From positions 372,001 to 436,000 of the forward strand of contig CP150571.1 of the NCBI GenBank assembly GCA_049487715.1: a DNA stretch of 64,000 bases, in the 5' to 3' direction. The position numbers and the translations under genes were made by a program. The DNA is from Pycnococcus provasolii. Its lineage: Eukaryota > Chlorophyta > Pseudoscourfieldiophyceae > Pseudoscourfieldiales. Below are positions 47,668 through 57,055 of the stretch, in pieces (position 1 is the first letter of the stretch; each line of letters starts with the position of its first letter). Below the pieces are notes generated by a model. It was not told where the DNA came from, made no database searches, and worked only from the letters and a program-made list of their open reading frames with translations.

Positions 47668-48687
47668 CTATGTGTCCGTGGTGCTTCCGAAAAAGTCGAT
47701 GATTGTCTGCAGCACGACGGACCCGAACAGACCCGCGTACAGGCTGAAGCGCGGCCACGACGTGGCGAGTCCTTCGGACATGGCGAGGCACATGCCAAGA
47801 ATGAGGATGGCAGTGATGGTTGCATACAGCGCACGCTTGAACCCCTCGAAGCTTTGCTGCTGCGCGAGCATTGCGGCGTACAGGGCATCAATGTCGCTGG
47901 AGTGCATCTCCTCCTCGAGCGATGTAGGGCGTACACGCCAGTGGTCTGGTGCCGGCTTTCCCCCTGATCTCTTCACGCTGTCGGTGTCGTTCTGCGCATC
48001 CTTCGGAGGCGGTGGTGGCGAGTAGAGGCTCTTGAAGAACAAGCCTCGCTGCCTCCTTGCGGCGAGTTTGAGCTCGTATGCCTCGAGCTGCTCCGCCTGC
48101 TTTTCCGCGGCGACGAGCTGCGCGAGCGCCTCCGCCTCTCGCTTTTCCCTTTCCTGCTCAATGAGCGACGACGTTTGGTCGTTGATTTCGTTGAGTGCGA
48201 GGTCAAACTCGAGGTTGGCAATATTCTTGGAGACGCGGCTGAGCTTGTCGAGTTCGGCGTACGCCTCCTCCGCGAGTCCCATGAGTCTCTGCTTTTCTCC
48301 CTCGACGTACTCGTCGACGCTCTCGAGGAGTCTGTCTTTCGCCGACTCCTCCTCGATGGCTGAGCGCAGCTGTCGCTTCATAGCGCGATAGACATCCTCG
48401 GTGGATGACGAGGCATACGACGACCCTTTTTTGAGAGATTTTATTTTGTCTCTCGGAATTTCGTAATTCGAAAAGTCGGACTCGAAGTTCGAGGACTCGT
48501 CGTTTGAATTCGAATTCGAGCCTGACGACGCACGACACCGAGGTTGAGCACGAGGATGAGCACGAGGATGAGCACGAGGAAGAGCACGAGCAGGACGGAC
48601 CACACCACCCCTGCAAACCACACCACCACTTACCAAAGAAGAGGAAGACAAAGACGGAGGAGGCATGCTGCGGTTCTTCAAAAACAT
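47668..48687 (-). CDS. predicted plastid coiled-coil membrane protein
   Basis: 339 residues from ATG 48687 (a second ATG at 48666 gives 332). The head is Ser/Arg/Pro-rich (PRAHPRAHPRAQPRCRASSGS), typical of a chloroplast transit peptide. The middle is a coil with RAMKRQLRSAIEEESAKDRL, LLESVDEYVEGEKQRLMGLA and a Glu/Lys/Ala-rich segment (about 200-235). Two hydrophobic segments close the protein: GFKRALYATITAILILGMCL and LYAGLFGSVVLQTIIDFFG. It resembles plant plastid inner-envelope proteins of unknown role; I do not recognise a named family. The gene converges with RanBPM. Confidence 0.7.
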   Translation of the reverse strand: MFLKNRSMPPPSLSSSSLVSGGVVCRGGVVRPARALPRAHPRAHPRAQPRCRASSGSNSNSNDESSNFESDFSNYEIPRDKIKSLKKGSSYASSSTEDVYRAMKRQLRSAIEEESAKDRLLESVDEYVEGEKQRLMGLAEEAYAELDKLSRVSKNIANLEFDLALNEINDQTSSLIEQEREKREAEALAQLVAAEKQAEQLEAYELKLAARRQRGLFFKSLYSPPPPPKDAQNDTDSVKRSGGKPAPDHWRVRPTSLEEEMHSSDIDALYAAMLAQQQSFEGFKRALYATITAILILGMCLAMSEGLATSWPRFSLYAGLFGSVVLQTIIDFFGSTTDT

Positions 48688-50009
48688 GTGTAGAATGAAT
48701 GGAAGGGGAAGGGAAGGGGCGCAATAAAAGAAAAGAGTTTCGAAAGGGAATGGGATGGGAAGCGGGGTCCGAAACGCAACCAACGCAACGCGTCAAAAAA
48801 GCCCCCCGGGAAATGATTTGAGTGCTGGAATTCCTTCATGGACCAAATACAGGCTCCACCTCGGATTTTACCCGCCCCTTCCCCCCTTCGGTTTCCCGTC
48901 TTCGGGGGAGAAATTCCAACTTCCAACTTCCGCGGCTTGCGCGTTCACGCACTTTTTTTTGGTTTGGATCTTTTTTCTTCCAAGGGACGGGCGGTAGTCC
49001 TTGAACAACACGCTCGAATGTCACCTTTCTTCTTTCCGACAGTCCTTGCTTGCCGATCTTTCCATCTTTCGTTCCGTTGTGTTGTGTTGCTTGCAACTTG
49101 CAACCTTTGCTTGCTTGCCATGCTGTCACTCCTCTTCGTCTTCGTTGGTTCCCCCCTCCTTGCACCGTTGCTCACTACCCGGTAGGTACCTTTGCTCACA
49201 CGGGCACGGGCAACTGGCGCGGCAAAACACCGTGGCAACTTGCAGGGAAAAAAGTGCACCAAAAAGCGAAAAAGTGTCCAGAGAAAAGATATGGTCAAGC
49301 GGAGATATTTTACGATAGTTTCAAGCTCGCCCCCGGGATGCATTTTTTGCACGACGAGCAAACGTTGTTGGGAGGTTGTGAGTACTGAGTACGGCCGCGA
49401 CTACGGGTGATGCGAATGGCAGAGATGGCCATAGATACACTTTCCGTCTTTTTTATTATTGCGTTATTAATTAACCAGTAGTAGTAGTCGCTCGTGATAC
49501 ACTGATACTCACTCTTGAGTCGTCACCTTCCTTCGGCTAATCGGCTTTGAAGTGCTCTTGAACCTTTCTTCTTCTTTGGCTTCGACAAATACAACTTACT
49601 GATTAAGTGATGACTCTAGAAACACACAAAAAAAACAAACCTATAAAATTAAGAAAACAACTGCTGAATCAATCTTAGATCTTCACAAACACATGTCATC
49701 AACAAACATCGTCATGCTACTCATTCTAGCAATAATGTGCTGCTGTGCTGATGCTGTGTTTGCGCAAATGAATGAATAACGGTGCACCTGGTATTCTACA
49801 AGGTGACAATACTAGGGTCAACATAGTAGAATTCATAATCCTGACCAGCCAGAATATATCGTCAACAACAACAACAACAACGACGACGACAACAACAACC
49901 ACGCTTCCTCCTCCTGAGTCCTGACGACGACGTCGTGGTGGACGGCGGTGGTCGGGTGGTGGCGGCGACGACGACCCGCTTTCTCCTCCTGGCGACGACG
50001 TCGTGGTGA
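48688..50009. other. 1.3-kb region without a recognisable gene
   Basis: The left part holds the promoter of the plastid protein. From about 49440 to 49770 the sequence becomes AT-rich with A/T runs (ATTATTGCGTTATTAATTAA). (CAA/CGA)n microsatellites occur at 49862-49900. Short frames on both strands lack domains or consistent composition. Confidence 0.4.
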
Positions 50010-50462
50010 ATGGCGGCACTGGCGGCGACGAATCGTGTGACGTATGTCCAACGCCGGACGAAATCCTGTCTGAGCATCTGTGAAAAGTGCGTTGCGCTCG
50101 ATCAGTGCAAATCTAAATGTCCAAAAGAAAATCAAGGAAACGCATGTAGTAAAAAGCTTTGCGCGAGCAAATGCGACAGTGTCACGATGTGTCGCACATG
50201 TCAGAGTCTGAAGAAGGAATGCCGGGCGGCACTCCGGGGACCTGGATTCCCGCCGGACGTACCACTCCCTCCATTCTGGTGTCCAGTGTGCGGTTTCGAG
50301 TGCCTTTGTGTTCTGCGGCCCCCCTTTGTTTGCGATTGCTTAGATCGCAAAGCATCCAAAGCTGTTCGCAAAGCTGCGAAGGTTAACGACGGACTTGGAC
50401 ACCGTCGAAGTGGAGGAGGAATAATGCGTGGTGGTGGTGGTGGTGGTGGTGGTGGTCGCTAA
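50010..50462 (+). CDS. small cysteine-rich hypothetical protein
   Basis: 150 residues; the codon before ATG 50010 is a stop, so the start is fixed. There are 18 cysteines or so between residues 20 and 110, many as CxxC or CxxxC pairs (CLSICEKC, CKSKCPKE, CSKKLCASKC, MCRTC, CPVCGFECLC, CDC), suggesting zinc or disulfide binding. The tail is a Gly run from a (GGT)n microsatellite. No signal peptide. No family was recognised. It may be an exon of a larger gene. Confidence 0.45.
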   Translation: MAALAATNRVTYVQRRTKSCLSICEKCVALDQCKSKCPKENQGNACSKKLCASKCDSVTMCRTCQSLKKECRAALRGPGFPPDVPLPPFWCPVCGFECLCVLRPPFVCDCLDRKASKAVRKAAKVNDGLGHRRSGGGIMRGGGGGGGGGR

Positions 50463-50885
50463 TAATGGATGGACTTTGCCCAATTCGATTTCGACATGTT
50501 GCACGCCTGGTATAATCAATCTTTTCCGAATCGAATAGGTGCTGGTGTCGCTAGGTTTCCTTTGATTTCTTTTATTTTTGTGTGTACTTTTGTGTATTTC
50601 GAGGACATATACAATGGAGACGTGGGGTAGCAGCGGCGACGAGATCACCCTGCTCGAGTTGAACCAGTTCGTGGGGATGGATGTGTAACGATCCCGTCAT
50701 TTTGAATGGATTCCGCTGAAAATGAATTGAATTTGATGTTAGATTGCGCAAGCGATGCTGCTGTGACGACGTCAACAGAAAGCGCCACGTACAAACGCGC
50801 TGTGAATTGCTCGCACGTGTCATTGAATGAATGGGCTGAATGGTGAATGTGTTATTCATTGTTTTACAATCAAACAAAAGCAAAC
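50463..50885. other. spacer between Cys-rich gene and CXC gene (convergent)
   Basis: 423 bp, AT-richer than its surroundings. TTACA at 50864-50868 is TGTAA on the minus strand, 18 bp after the CXC gene stop. No gene seen. Confidence 0.45.
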
Positions 50886-52746
50886 TCAATCGTCGTCGTG
50901 GCTTCCACCCGCAGGGTGCTTCTGGGCACTGGCTGGCGTAGCGGCTGCCGGATCATGCACCGTAAGCGTCTGAAACTGGCCCGCGCGCGCCCCCAACTTC
51001 GACAGCGTGAGGGAAAGTTCGTCGAGCAGCGAAACTTCGACGTGTGAGACGAGCGCCGAACGCGGCGACTGCATCTCGTCGTCCTCCTCGACGTTGTCGT
51101 CATTCTCCTCCTCCACCACGTCGTCGTGAACGGCGTCACTTTCGTTCGTCGGTGCGCTGCCTAGCGCATCTGCCGCCTCCTCGTCGCACATGAGCCTCCG
51201 CTCGTCGTTGTCGTCATTTTGTGACATCCCGCCAGCAGGCTCACGAGCTCCATTCAGTCCGCGCCACATCGACGGATTCTGCTCTTTCCACTGCTGCGCA
51301 GACTCCATCACCACCGTCACAAGCAGCTCGGCGAGAGCGTCGAGGATCTGGCGATTGATCAGGCCAGCGAGCGGCGGATGCGGTTGCGACGGCACCGCAA
51401 CGCCGCCATGCGACGTCGTACCATTCGTCATGTTCAGCGCTGCCGCGGCAGCTGCCAGTGCCGCCGCCGCGGTTCCCAGGTCGCTCTGTTCGGGTGCTGG
51501 AGGTGCGCCCACCATGACATTCGTCTCAGTCTCCACCTTCAGCGCGGCTGGCGGCGGGGAGACGTCCATGTTCTTCGCGCCGTCCACTGGAGCCGCTTCG
51601 TGCTGCTCCTTCGGCGATCCGATGCGTGGCGGCGGCGCCAAGGGTGCTGCGTAGGCAGCGGCGGCCGAGTCATCTGCAGCTCCCCTCTCTTCGTCTGCTG
51701 CACCCGCGAAGCCCCCTTTCTTTCCAGCGGGCGACGCGACGCCGGTAGATACCTTGAGCCGCTTGGCATTCGGGCTTGCTGCTGCCTCCCGCCTTTCATT
51801 CTTCGTGAGAATTTTCGCGAGCTCTTTCGAGCCTTGATAATTCTTGCACTCGGTGCACTTGCAGATGTCCGAGCAAAGGATGCCGCCCTGGAAGCACTCG
51901 CAGTACTTTTTCAGGCAAAACGAGCGTTTGCAGTGGCATCCTTTTGCGTGCTTCCCGGTCACGCCATATGCCGCCATTAGGTTCCCAGGCGCCGCGATCA
52001 CGTTTGCGATTGCCTGCATGGCTGCCGACGCCATGGCGGGAGTGCATCCCGCCTGCGCCTGTGCGGCCCACGCGGTGGCGGCTGCGAGGCCGGGAATCGA
52101 CGACGCGCCTGCCTGCGCGCCTGTGTCACCGCCCGCGCCTGGTGGCTGGCCTGTGGCAGCTGACGCCGCTGCCATCATCGCGGCAGCCATCGCCGGGTTG
52201 GCGCTGGCGAGCGCTGTGACGAACTGTTCGTGCGTCGCCACCGCCGCGGGAGAGGCGGTGTGAGGAAGGGAGAGAGCGCTGTGCGGAACCCCTCTCCCCG
52301 GCGTGGTGTTAATCTTCGGCCGAAACGCGTGAGGGTTTCTCTCCAAGGTTGCCTCGATCGCCTCCTGCCTGACTTTCTCGTGCTCTGGGTTGTTGAAGCA
52401 GTTCTGGCACGAGCAATTTTTGCAGTGCTCCCCCGACGCAAAGCACTCGCAGTACAGTTTCAGGCACTTGCTATTTCTGCAGTTGCACTTTTTTGACTTG
52501 ACTGGTGTTTGCGTCGGCGTTGCGTTTGTTCGCGACGAGAACGGTCGTGCGGGTGATGCGAGCACGTGTGCCGCTGCTCGTATTTGCTCTTGTGCCTGCG
52601 CGGCGGCGGCGGCGGCGGCGGCGGCGGAATTGCTTTTCGCGCGCTCTGCGTGAGCTGCTGACGTCGGTGCGATTTCCATGAGCATCGCCGCGGCTTCCGC
52701 CGCTTTATCTTCCACCGCTTCTGCAGCGTTGCTCGCCGGCGGCATG

Positions 52747-52778
<32 letters not shown>

Positions 52779-53069
52779 CGAGCCTCCGCTGCTGTTATCC
52801 TTCTTAGAATTACCAGGCACAGGCACAGGCACAGGAGCCCTATCCTCATCCCGTTCATCATCGTCATCATAGGAAGGATTTATTTTCGAGTCCGGGTCCA
52901 TGTGGTCGTCATCGTCCCCATTCCCCCTAGAATTCGAGAAGTCCAGCTTACGTTTCGACTTGATAGGATCATGAATAGGATTATTATGAGCATTACCACC
53001 ATTACCACCACCAGGAGCGTCATGACCACCACCAGCAGGAGCAGGAGGAGGAGGCGAGGGACCCGCCAT
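50886..53069 (-). CDS. LIN54/TSO1-type CXC (CRC) domain protein
   Basis: A DNA-binding protein of the DREAM/MuvB type, binding CHR-like promoter sites in cell-cycle genes. 727 residues from ATG 53069. Two cysteine-rich CXC motifs are present: KKCNCRNSKCLKLYCECFAS with CKNCSCQNCFNNPEHEK (about 190-230), and KGCHCKRSFCLKKYCECFQG with CSDICKCTECKNY (about 370-413). Both carry the DNA-contacting Tyr. The conserved linker (RNPHAFRPKI, after the first motif) is present, but an extra ~110-residue Ala/Gly-rich insertion separates the motifs. The N-terminus is Pro/Asp-rich, with poly-Ala; the C-terminus is acidic. Intact. Confidence 0.93.
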
Positions 53070-53621
53070 GTCGAGTGTGAAACCTCGTCAAGAATGGAGA
53101 AATGGCTCGCGAGACGAAGCAGGCCGAGAACAGGGGGGCGACAGAGGGGGAAGTCGAAGGGGGACAGAACGACAAGGCAGGGGGGAAATACAAAGCAGTT
53201 GAAAACTCGGGACGACAAATGCAAAGGGTCGGTCTGTTCCCCCTGTTCTCTCCCCTCTCTCCTTCCCGACTGGGGACCAAGGGCATATCAACCCATGTGG
53301 GGACCTCGATTGGGGGGGCGTCGCCCCGAGCGTCGAGCGAGAAAACACAGCGAGGTTTCCCCCCCCCGCGGGCCCCCGGGGGGAGGGAGGGGCGCACTCG
53401 GACTGACAGGTCAGAGCATCCATCGGTTGTTAACTTCCACTTCCAGGAGGTTTGGGGGTTTGGTTGGGTTTGGTTTGGTTTGGGGGTTTTAAATTTCATT
53501 TTTGGGAGTTCGGGACTTCGGGGTTTTGTCTCATCCGTCCCCTGAATGGCCCTGATAGTCTCTTTATTATCGTAGCTCGCATCGCTAGCGTGTTCTGCGT
53601 CTGCGTTTGGTTTCAGGTGCC
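53070..53621. promoter_or_regulatory. divergent spacer, CXC gene / RCC1-like gene
   Basis: 552 bp. It contains a run of T/G-rich sequence (GGTTTGGTTTGG, about 53455-53490) and the 9-mer TTCGGGGTT at 53517-53525, 97 bp before the RCC1-like ATG. No gene seen. Confidence 0.45.
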
Positions 53622-54639
53622 ATGGAGTCAAGCGGAGACGCGCATGGGCATGGGCTGCGAGACGACGCCATCGCCGTCTGGCGTGAATGGCTTGTCGTCG
53701 TGCACAGGCCGCGGCGGATCGCAATTGTCAGGGAGCGGGACGAGCTTCGCAAAAGAATGTCGCGAGCCAACGCGAACCTTGGAGCAGGTCGTGGTTTCTC
53801 GCTCGCTCTGCGACATGACGGCAATATTACGTGTTGGGGAAACTTCGACGACGGCCAGGCGCCTCCGGACGGCATACAAGGCGACTTCGTCGCCATCGCC
53901 GCGGGTGATAGTCACACGCTGGCGCTGCAACGCGACGGAAATATTACGTGCTGGGGCTGGAACGACGACGGCCAGGCGCCTCCGGACGGCATACAAGGCG
54001 ACTTCGTCGCCATCGCCGCGGGTGATAGTCACTCGCTTGCGCTGCAACGCGACGGCAGCATCGCGTGCTGGGGCTGGAACGACGACGGTCGGGCGCCTCC
54101 GGACGGCATGCAAGGCGACTTCGTCGACATCGCCGCGGGCGATTCTCATTCGCTGGCGCTGCAACGCGACGGCAATATTGCGTGCTGGGGCGAAAACGAC
54201 GACGGCCGGGCGCCTCCGGACGGCATACAAGGCGACTTCGTCGTGGTCGCCGCGGGCGCTTACCACTCGCTGGCGCTCCAACGCGACGGCAATATTGCGT
54301 GTTGGGGCTTGAACCACTACGGCCAGGCGCCTCCGGATGGCATACAAGGTGACTTCGTCGCCATCGCAGCGGGTTAGGCGTCACTCACTGGCACTCCGAC
54401 GCGACGGCAATATCGCGTGCTGGGGCTTGAACGACGACGGCCAGGCGCCTCCGGACGGCATACAAGGTGACTTCGTCGCCATCGCCGCGGGTGATAGTCA
54501 CTCGCTGGCGCTCCAACGCAACGGCAGTATTGCATGTTGGGGAAACAACGAGGACGGTCCAGCGCCGACTCCAGAGGACGACGACTACGCCACTCTCAGT
54601 GCCAACTTTCCCTTCATGACCGATGTGCACATTCTGTAA
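53622..54639 (+). pseudogene. seven-bladed RCC1-like repeat gene, one-base frameshift
   Basis: From ATG 53622 a charged head (about 55 residues, with RRIAIVRERDELRKRM) leads into near-identical 39-residue repeats (SLALQRDGNIACWG, NDDGQAPPDGIQGDF, VAIAAGDSH), an RCC1/BLIP-II-type propeller pattern. At about 54374 an extra base turns GGTGAT into GGTTAG, producing a stop; repeats resume in the next frame (54379 onward) and end properly at 54639. Across the break there are seven repeats, the number of a complete propeller. This is either a recent pseudogene or a sequence error. The stop codon is inside a TGTAA signal (54635-54639). Function unknown. Confidence 0.75.
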
Positions 54640-55084
54640 TTTGTTACAACTATTTTTAAAATACAAGTACTGAATATCAGCGTCAGTGTTCGCGTTTGTT
54701 TGCTTTCTTTGGCTATGTAGTACGCACAACCTTAACCAGCAGGGTTTTTTGTGGAGTGGACCTGGAGTACAGTAGTGATGGTGTTTGTGACTTCCACCCA
54801 TATTAATGTTTGTGTGTGGTTTCCCATGCATGTCCTGAACTTGGTTCATTAACATGCACCACCACCACAACCGTGGGCCACGCAAGCAAGCACTCGTGGT
54901 TTTTTTCTCCACCGGTGGAAGACAAAAATCCACATATGCAGGTTAGGTTAGGTTAGTTCCATGTTACTCAACGAGATATCTCGCGATGGCATCGTTTTGG
55001 ACAATATCCCGTACTCGCACCACTAATTATTAGCCTCTCACGCAGCAAGCAAGCCTCGATCGGCCTCGGCCGAAGCTGCGCTTT
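54640..55084. other. convergent spacer, RCC1-like / citrate synthase
   Basis: 445 bp, AT-richer, with GGTTAGGTTAGGTTAG near 54942-54957. No gene, RNA or clear repeat family recognised. Confidence 0.4.
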
Positions 55085-56575
55085 TTACATGCTCCTGATG
55101 GGCTGGCCGATGTAAATCTGACGTGGGCGAGTAATCTTCAAGCCAGGCTGCTCAACCATCTCCTTCCACTGGCTGATCCAGCCGACCGTACGCGCAAGCG
55201 CGAACATCACCGTGAACATATTCGTGGGGATGCCAATGCCGCGAAGCATGATGCCTGTCCAGAAGTCAACGTTCGGGTACAGCTTGCGCTCAACGAAGTA
55301 CGGGTCATTCAGAGCAGCCTCCTGCAACGCGCGCGCGACGTCCAGATGAGGGTCCTCGACACCGAGCTTGTCCAGCACGTCAATCACGAGTTCGCCGAAG
55401 TACTTGGCGCGTGGGTCGAAGTTCTTGTACACACGATGTCCAAATCCCATCAGGCGAACGCCATCCTTCTTGTTCTTGACATCCTGCACAAACTGAGGAA
55501 CGTTCTCCGGGCGGCCAATCTTCTCGAGCATTTGAATCACCGCCTCGTTCGCGCCGCCGTGCGCGGGACCCCAGAGCGACGCGACGCCCGCTGCAACGCA
55601 CGCGTACGGGTTCGCCTGGCTCGAGCCGGCGATGCGAACTGTGCTCGTGGACGCGTTCTGCTCGTGGTCGGCGTGCAGGATCAAAAATGCGTCAATCGCC
55701 TTTGCCACGAGTTTGAACGTCTCCATGTCATGATTCACGACGCCTGGTGGGAGCGTGCAGTCTCCGAATGTCATGTACATGAAGTTTTCTGCGTACGTAA
55801 GGTCCTGTCGAGGGTAGATGACGGACTTGTTCTTGTCTGTGCGGTAGATGAGCGCGGCGATCATGTTCATCTTGGCGATGAGACGAGTTGCCGCGGTGAT
55901 GTGCTGCTCCTTGTCGTTGGGGTCCAATGACACGGGGAAGAAGGCTGACATAGCGCCGACGACGCTGTTCATCTGCGCCATCGGGTGTGCGCCATCGGGG
56001 AAGCTGCGGTAGAACTCGACGAGTCGCGTGTTGACTACCATGTACTTCTGGAGTTCCCGGCGCCATGCGATGTCCTGTTCGGGCGTGGGCAGGTCGCCGT
56101 GCAGGAGCAGATACGCGGTTGTGACGAAGTCGCTGTGCTGCGCAAGCTGGTCGACGGGATATCCTCGGTAGCAGCACACTCCGTTGTCTCCGTCGAGAAA
56201 GGTGATACCGCTCTGGCACGTCGCGGTCTCCATGAGTCCCGGGTCGTACGTGAAGCACCCGGTAGCTTTTTTGAGTCCCTTGACGTCGAGGAACTTGTCT
56301 GACCCGTACGTGGGCACGAGTATGGGAATGTCCACGGAGTCTCCGGACGGCATGGTCAGTTTCGCCACTTCTCCTGATGCCTTCGCACCCCCCGTTTCAC
56401 TCCACGCGACACCCAAGCAGGATGCTGAGGAGGACAAAAACCTGGGACTAAAAAACGAAACTGAAGACGACACTGAGGACACTGACGATGAGCCACCACA
56501 AGCCCGGAGAAGAGACATCCCTGGACCCCGGAGGAGAGCAGCCATGGCCATGGAGGCTGCTGCCGGGGACGACAT
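55085..56575 (-). CDS. citrate synthase, type II (peroxisomal/bacterial-like)
   Basis: Condenses acetyl-CoA and oxaloacetate to citrate. 496 residues from ATG 56575; nearby ATGs at codons 9, 11 and 20 are alternatives. Type II features: CCYRGYPVDQLAQHSDFVTT, DGAHPMAQMNSVVGAMSAFF, HADHEQNASTSTVR (catalytic His, about 301), WGPAHGGANEAVIQML (about 333), GFGHRVYKNFDPRAK and NVDFWTGIML (catalytic Asp, about 436). This is the form of plant glyoxysomal enzymes rather than the animal-type mitochondrial one. The first 55 residues are Ser/Ala/Arg-rich, closer to a mitochondrial leader; no PTS1 (the end is RSM) or clear PTS2 is present. Location is therefore open. The stop codon overlaps TGTAA. Confidence 0.95.
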   Translation of the reverse strand: MSSPAAASMAMAALLRGPGMSLLRACGGSSSVSSVSSSVSFFSPRFLSSSASCLGVAWSETGGAKASGEVAKLTMPSGDSVDIPILVPTYGSDKFLDVKGLKKATGCFTYDPGLMETATCQSGITFLDGDNGVCCYRGYPVDQLAQHSDFVTTAYLLLHGDLPTPEQDIAWRRELQKYMVVNTRLVEFYRSFPDGAHPMAQMNSVVGAMSAFFPVSLDPNDKEQHITAATRLIAKMNMIAALIYRTDKNKSVIYPRQDLTYAENFMYMTFGDCTLPPGVVNHDMETFKLVAKAIDAFLILHADHEQNASTSTVRIAGSSQANPYACVAAGVASLWGPAHGGANEAVIQMLEKIGRPENVPQFVQDVKNKKDGVRLMGFGHRVYKNFDPRAKYFGELVIDVLDKLGVEDPHLDVARALQEAALNDPYFVERKLYPNVDFWTGIMLRGIGIPTNMFTVMFALARTVGWISQWKEMVEQPGLKITRPRQIYIGQPIRSM

Positions 56576-57055
56576 GTCAAATAGGTAGCAGAAAAATCAG
56601 CGAAGCGAAGGAAAGGGGGAAAAGCGAAGGAAAGGGGAAGGAACAGGGGTGCCTTTTTTTCCTTGAAACATTTTCTCGACTTAAACTGCAGTCCACGCGG
56701 CGAAAAGGAGAACTTTCGGTCTCCTCCTCACTGGCCACTGGGGGAAAATATCCCGGAGGGAGGCTCAGAGAACTTACCCTACACTATGAGTACACTGTTT
56801 CGGGGTTAGGGGTTAGGGGTTAGGGGTTAGGGGTTGACGAGTCAAGGGGGGAATGGTACGAGCAAGGGGATATAACAAGGTACAGTACGAGAGTACGTGT
56901 GGGGGGGTTCGCGTCTTTGTGCCCTTGATTCCTTCTCCATAGACTATGCTTGGGAAAGGTTTGGGCAGATGGGAGATGTCACGTGTCACTGTATCTACTG
57001 TATTTAGTAAGATACTTGTCACAAATTTTTTGTCTAAGGTTTAGCTCTTGTCATG
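56576..57055. promoter_or_regulatory. citrate synthase promoter with GGGGTTA repeats
   Basis: 480 bp. TTCGGGGTT at 56799-56807 runs directly into four or five copies of GGGGTTA (56802-56836), a telomere-like microsatellite about 225 bp upstream of the citrate synthase start. The left end is the 3' flank of the CobW gene. No gene seen. Confidence 0.5.

Noticed and set aside
53628-54384. Minus-strand frames of 146 and 239 codons across the RCC1-like repeats
   Set aside because: Shadow frames created by the 117-bp repeat; the plus strand gives the propeller pattern.
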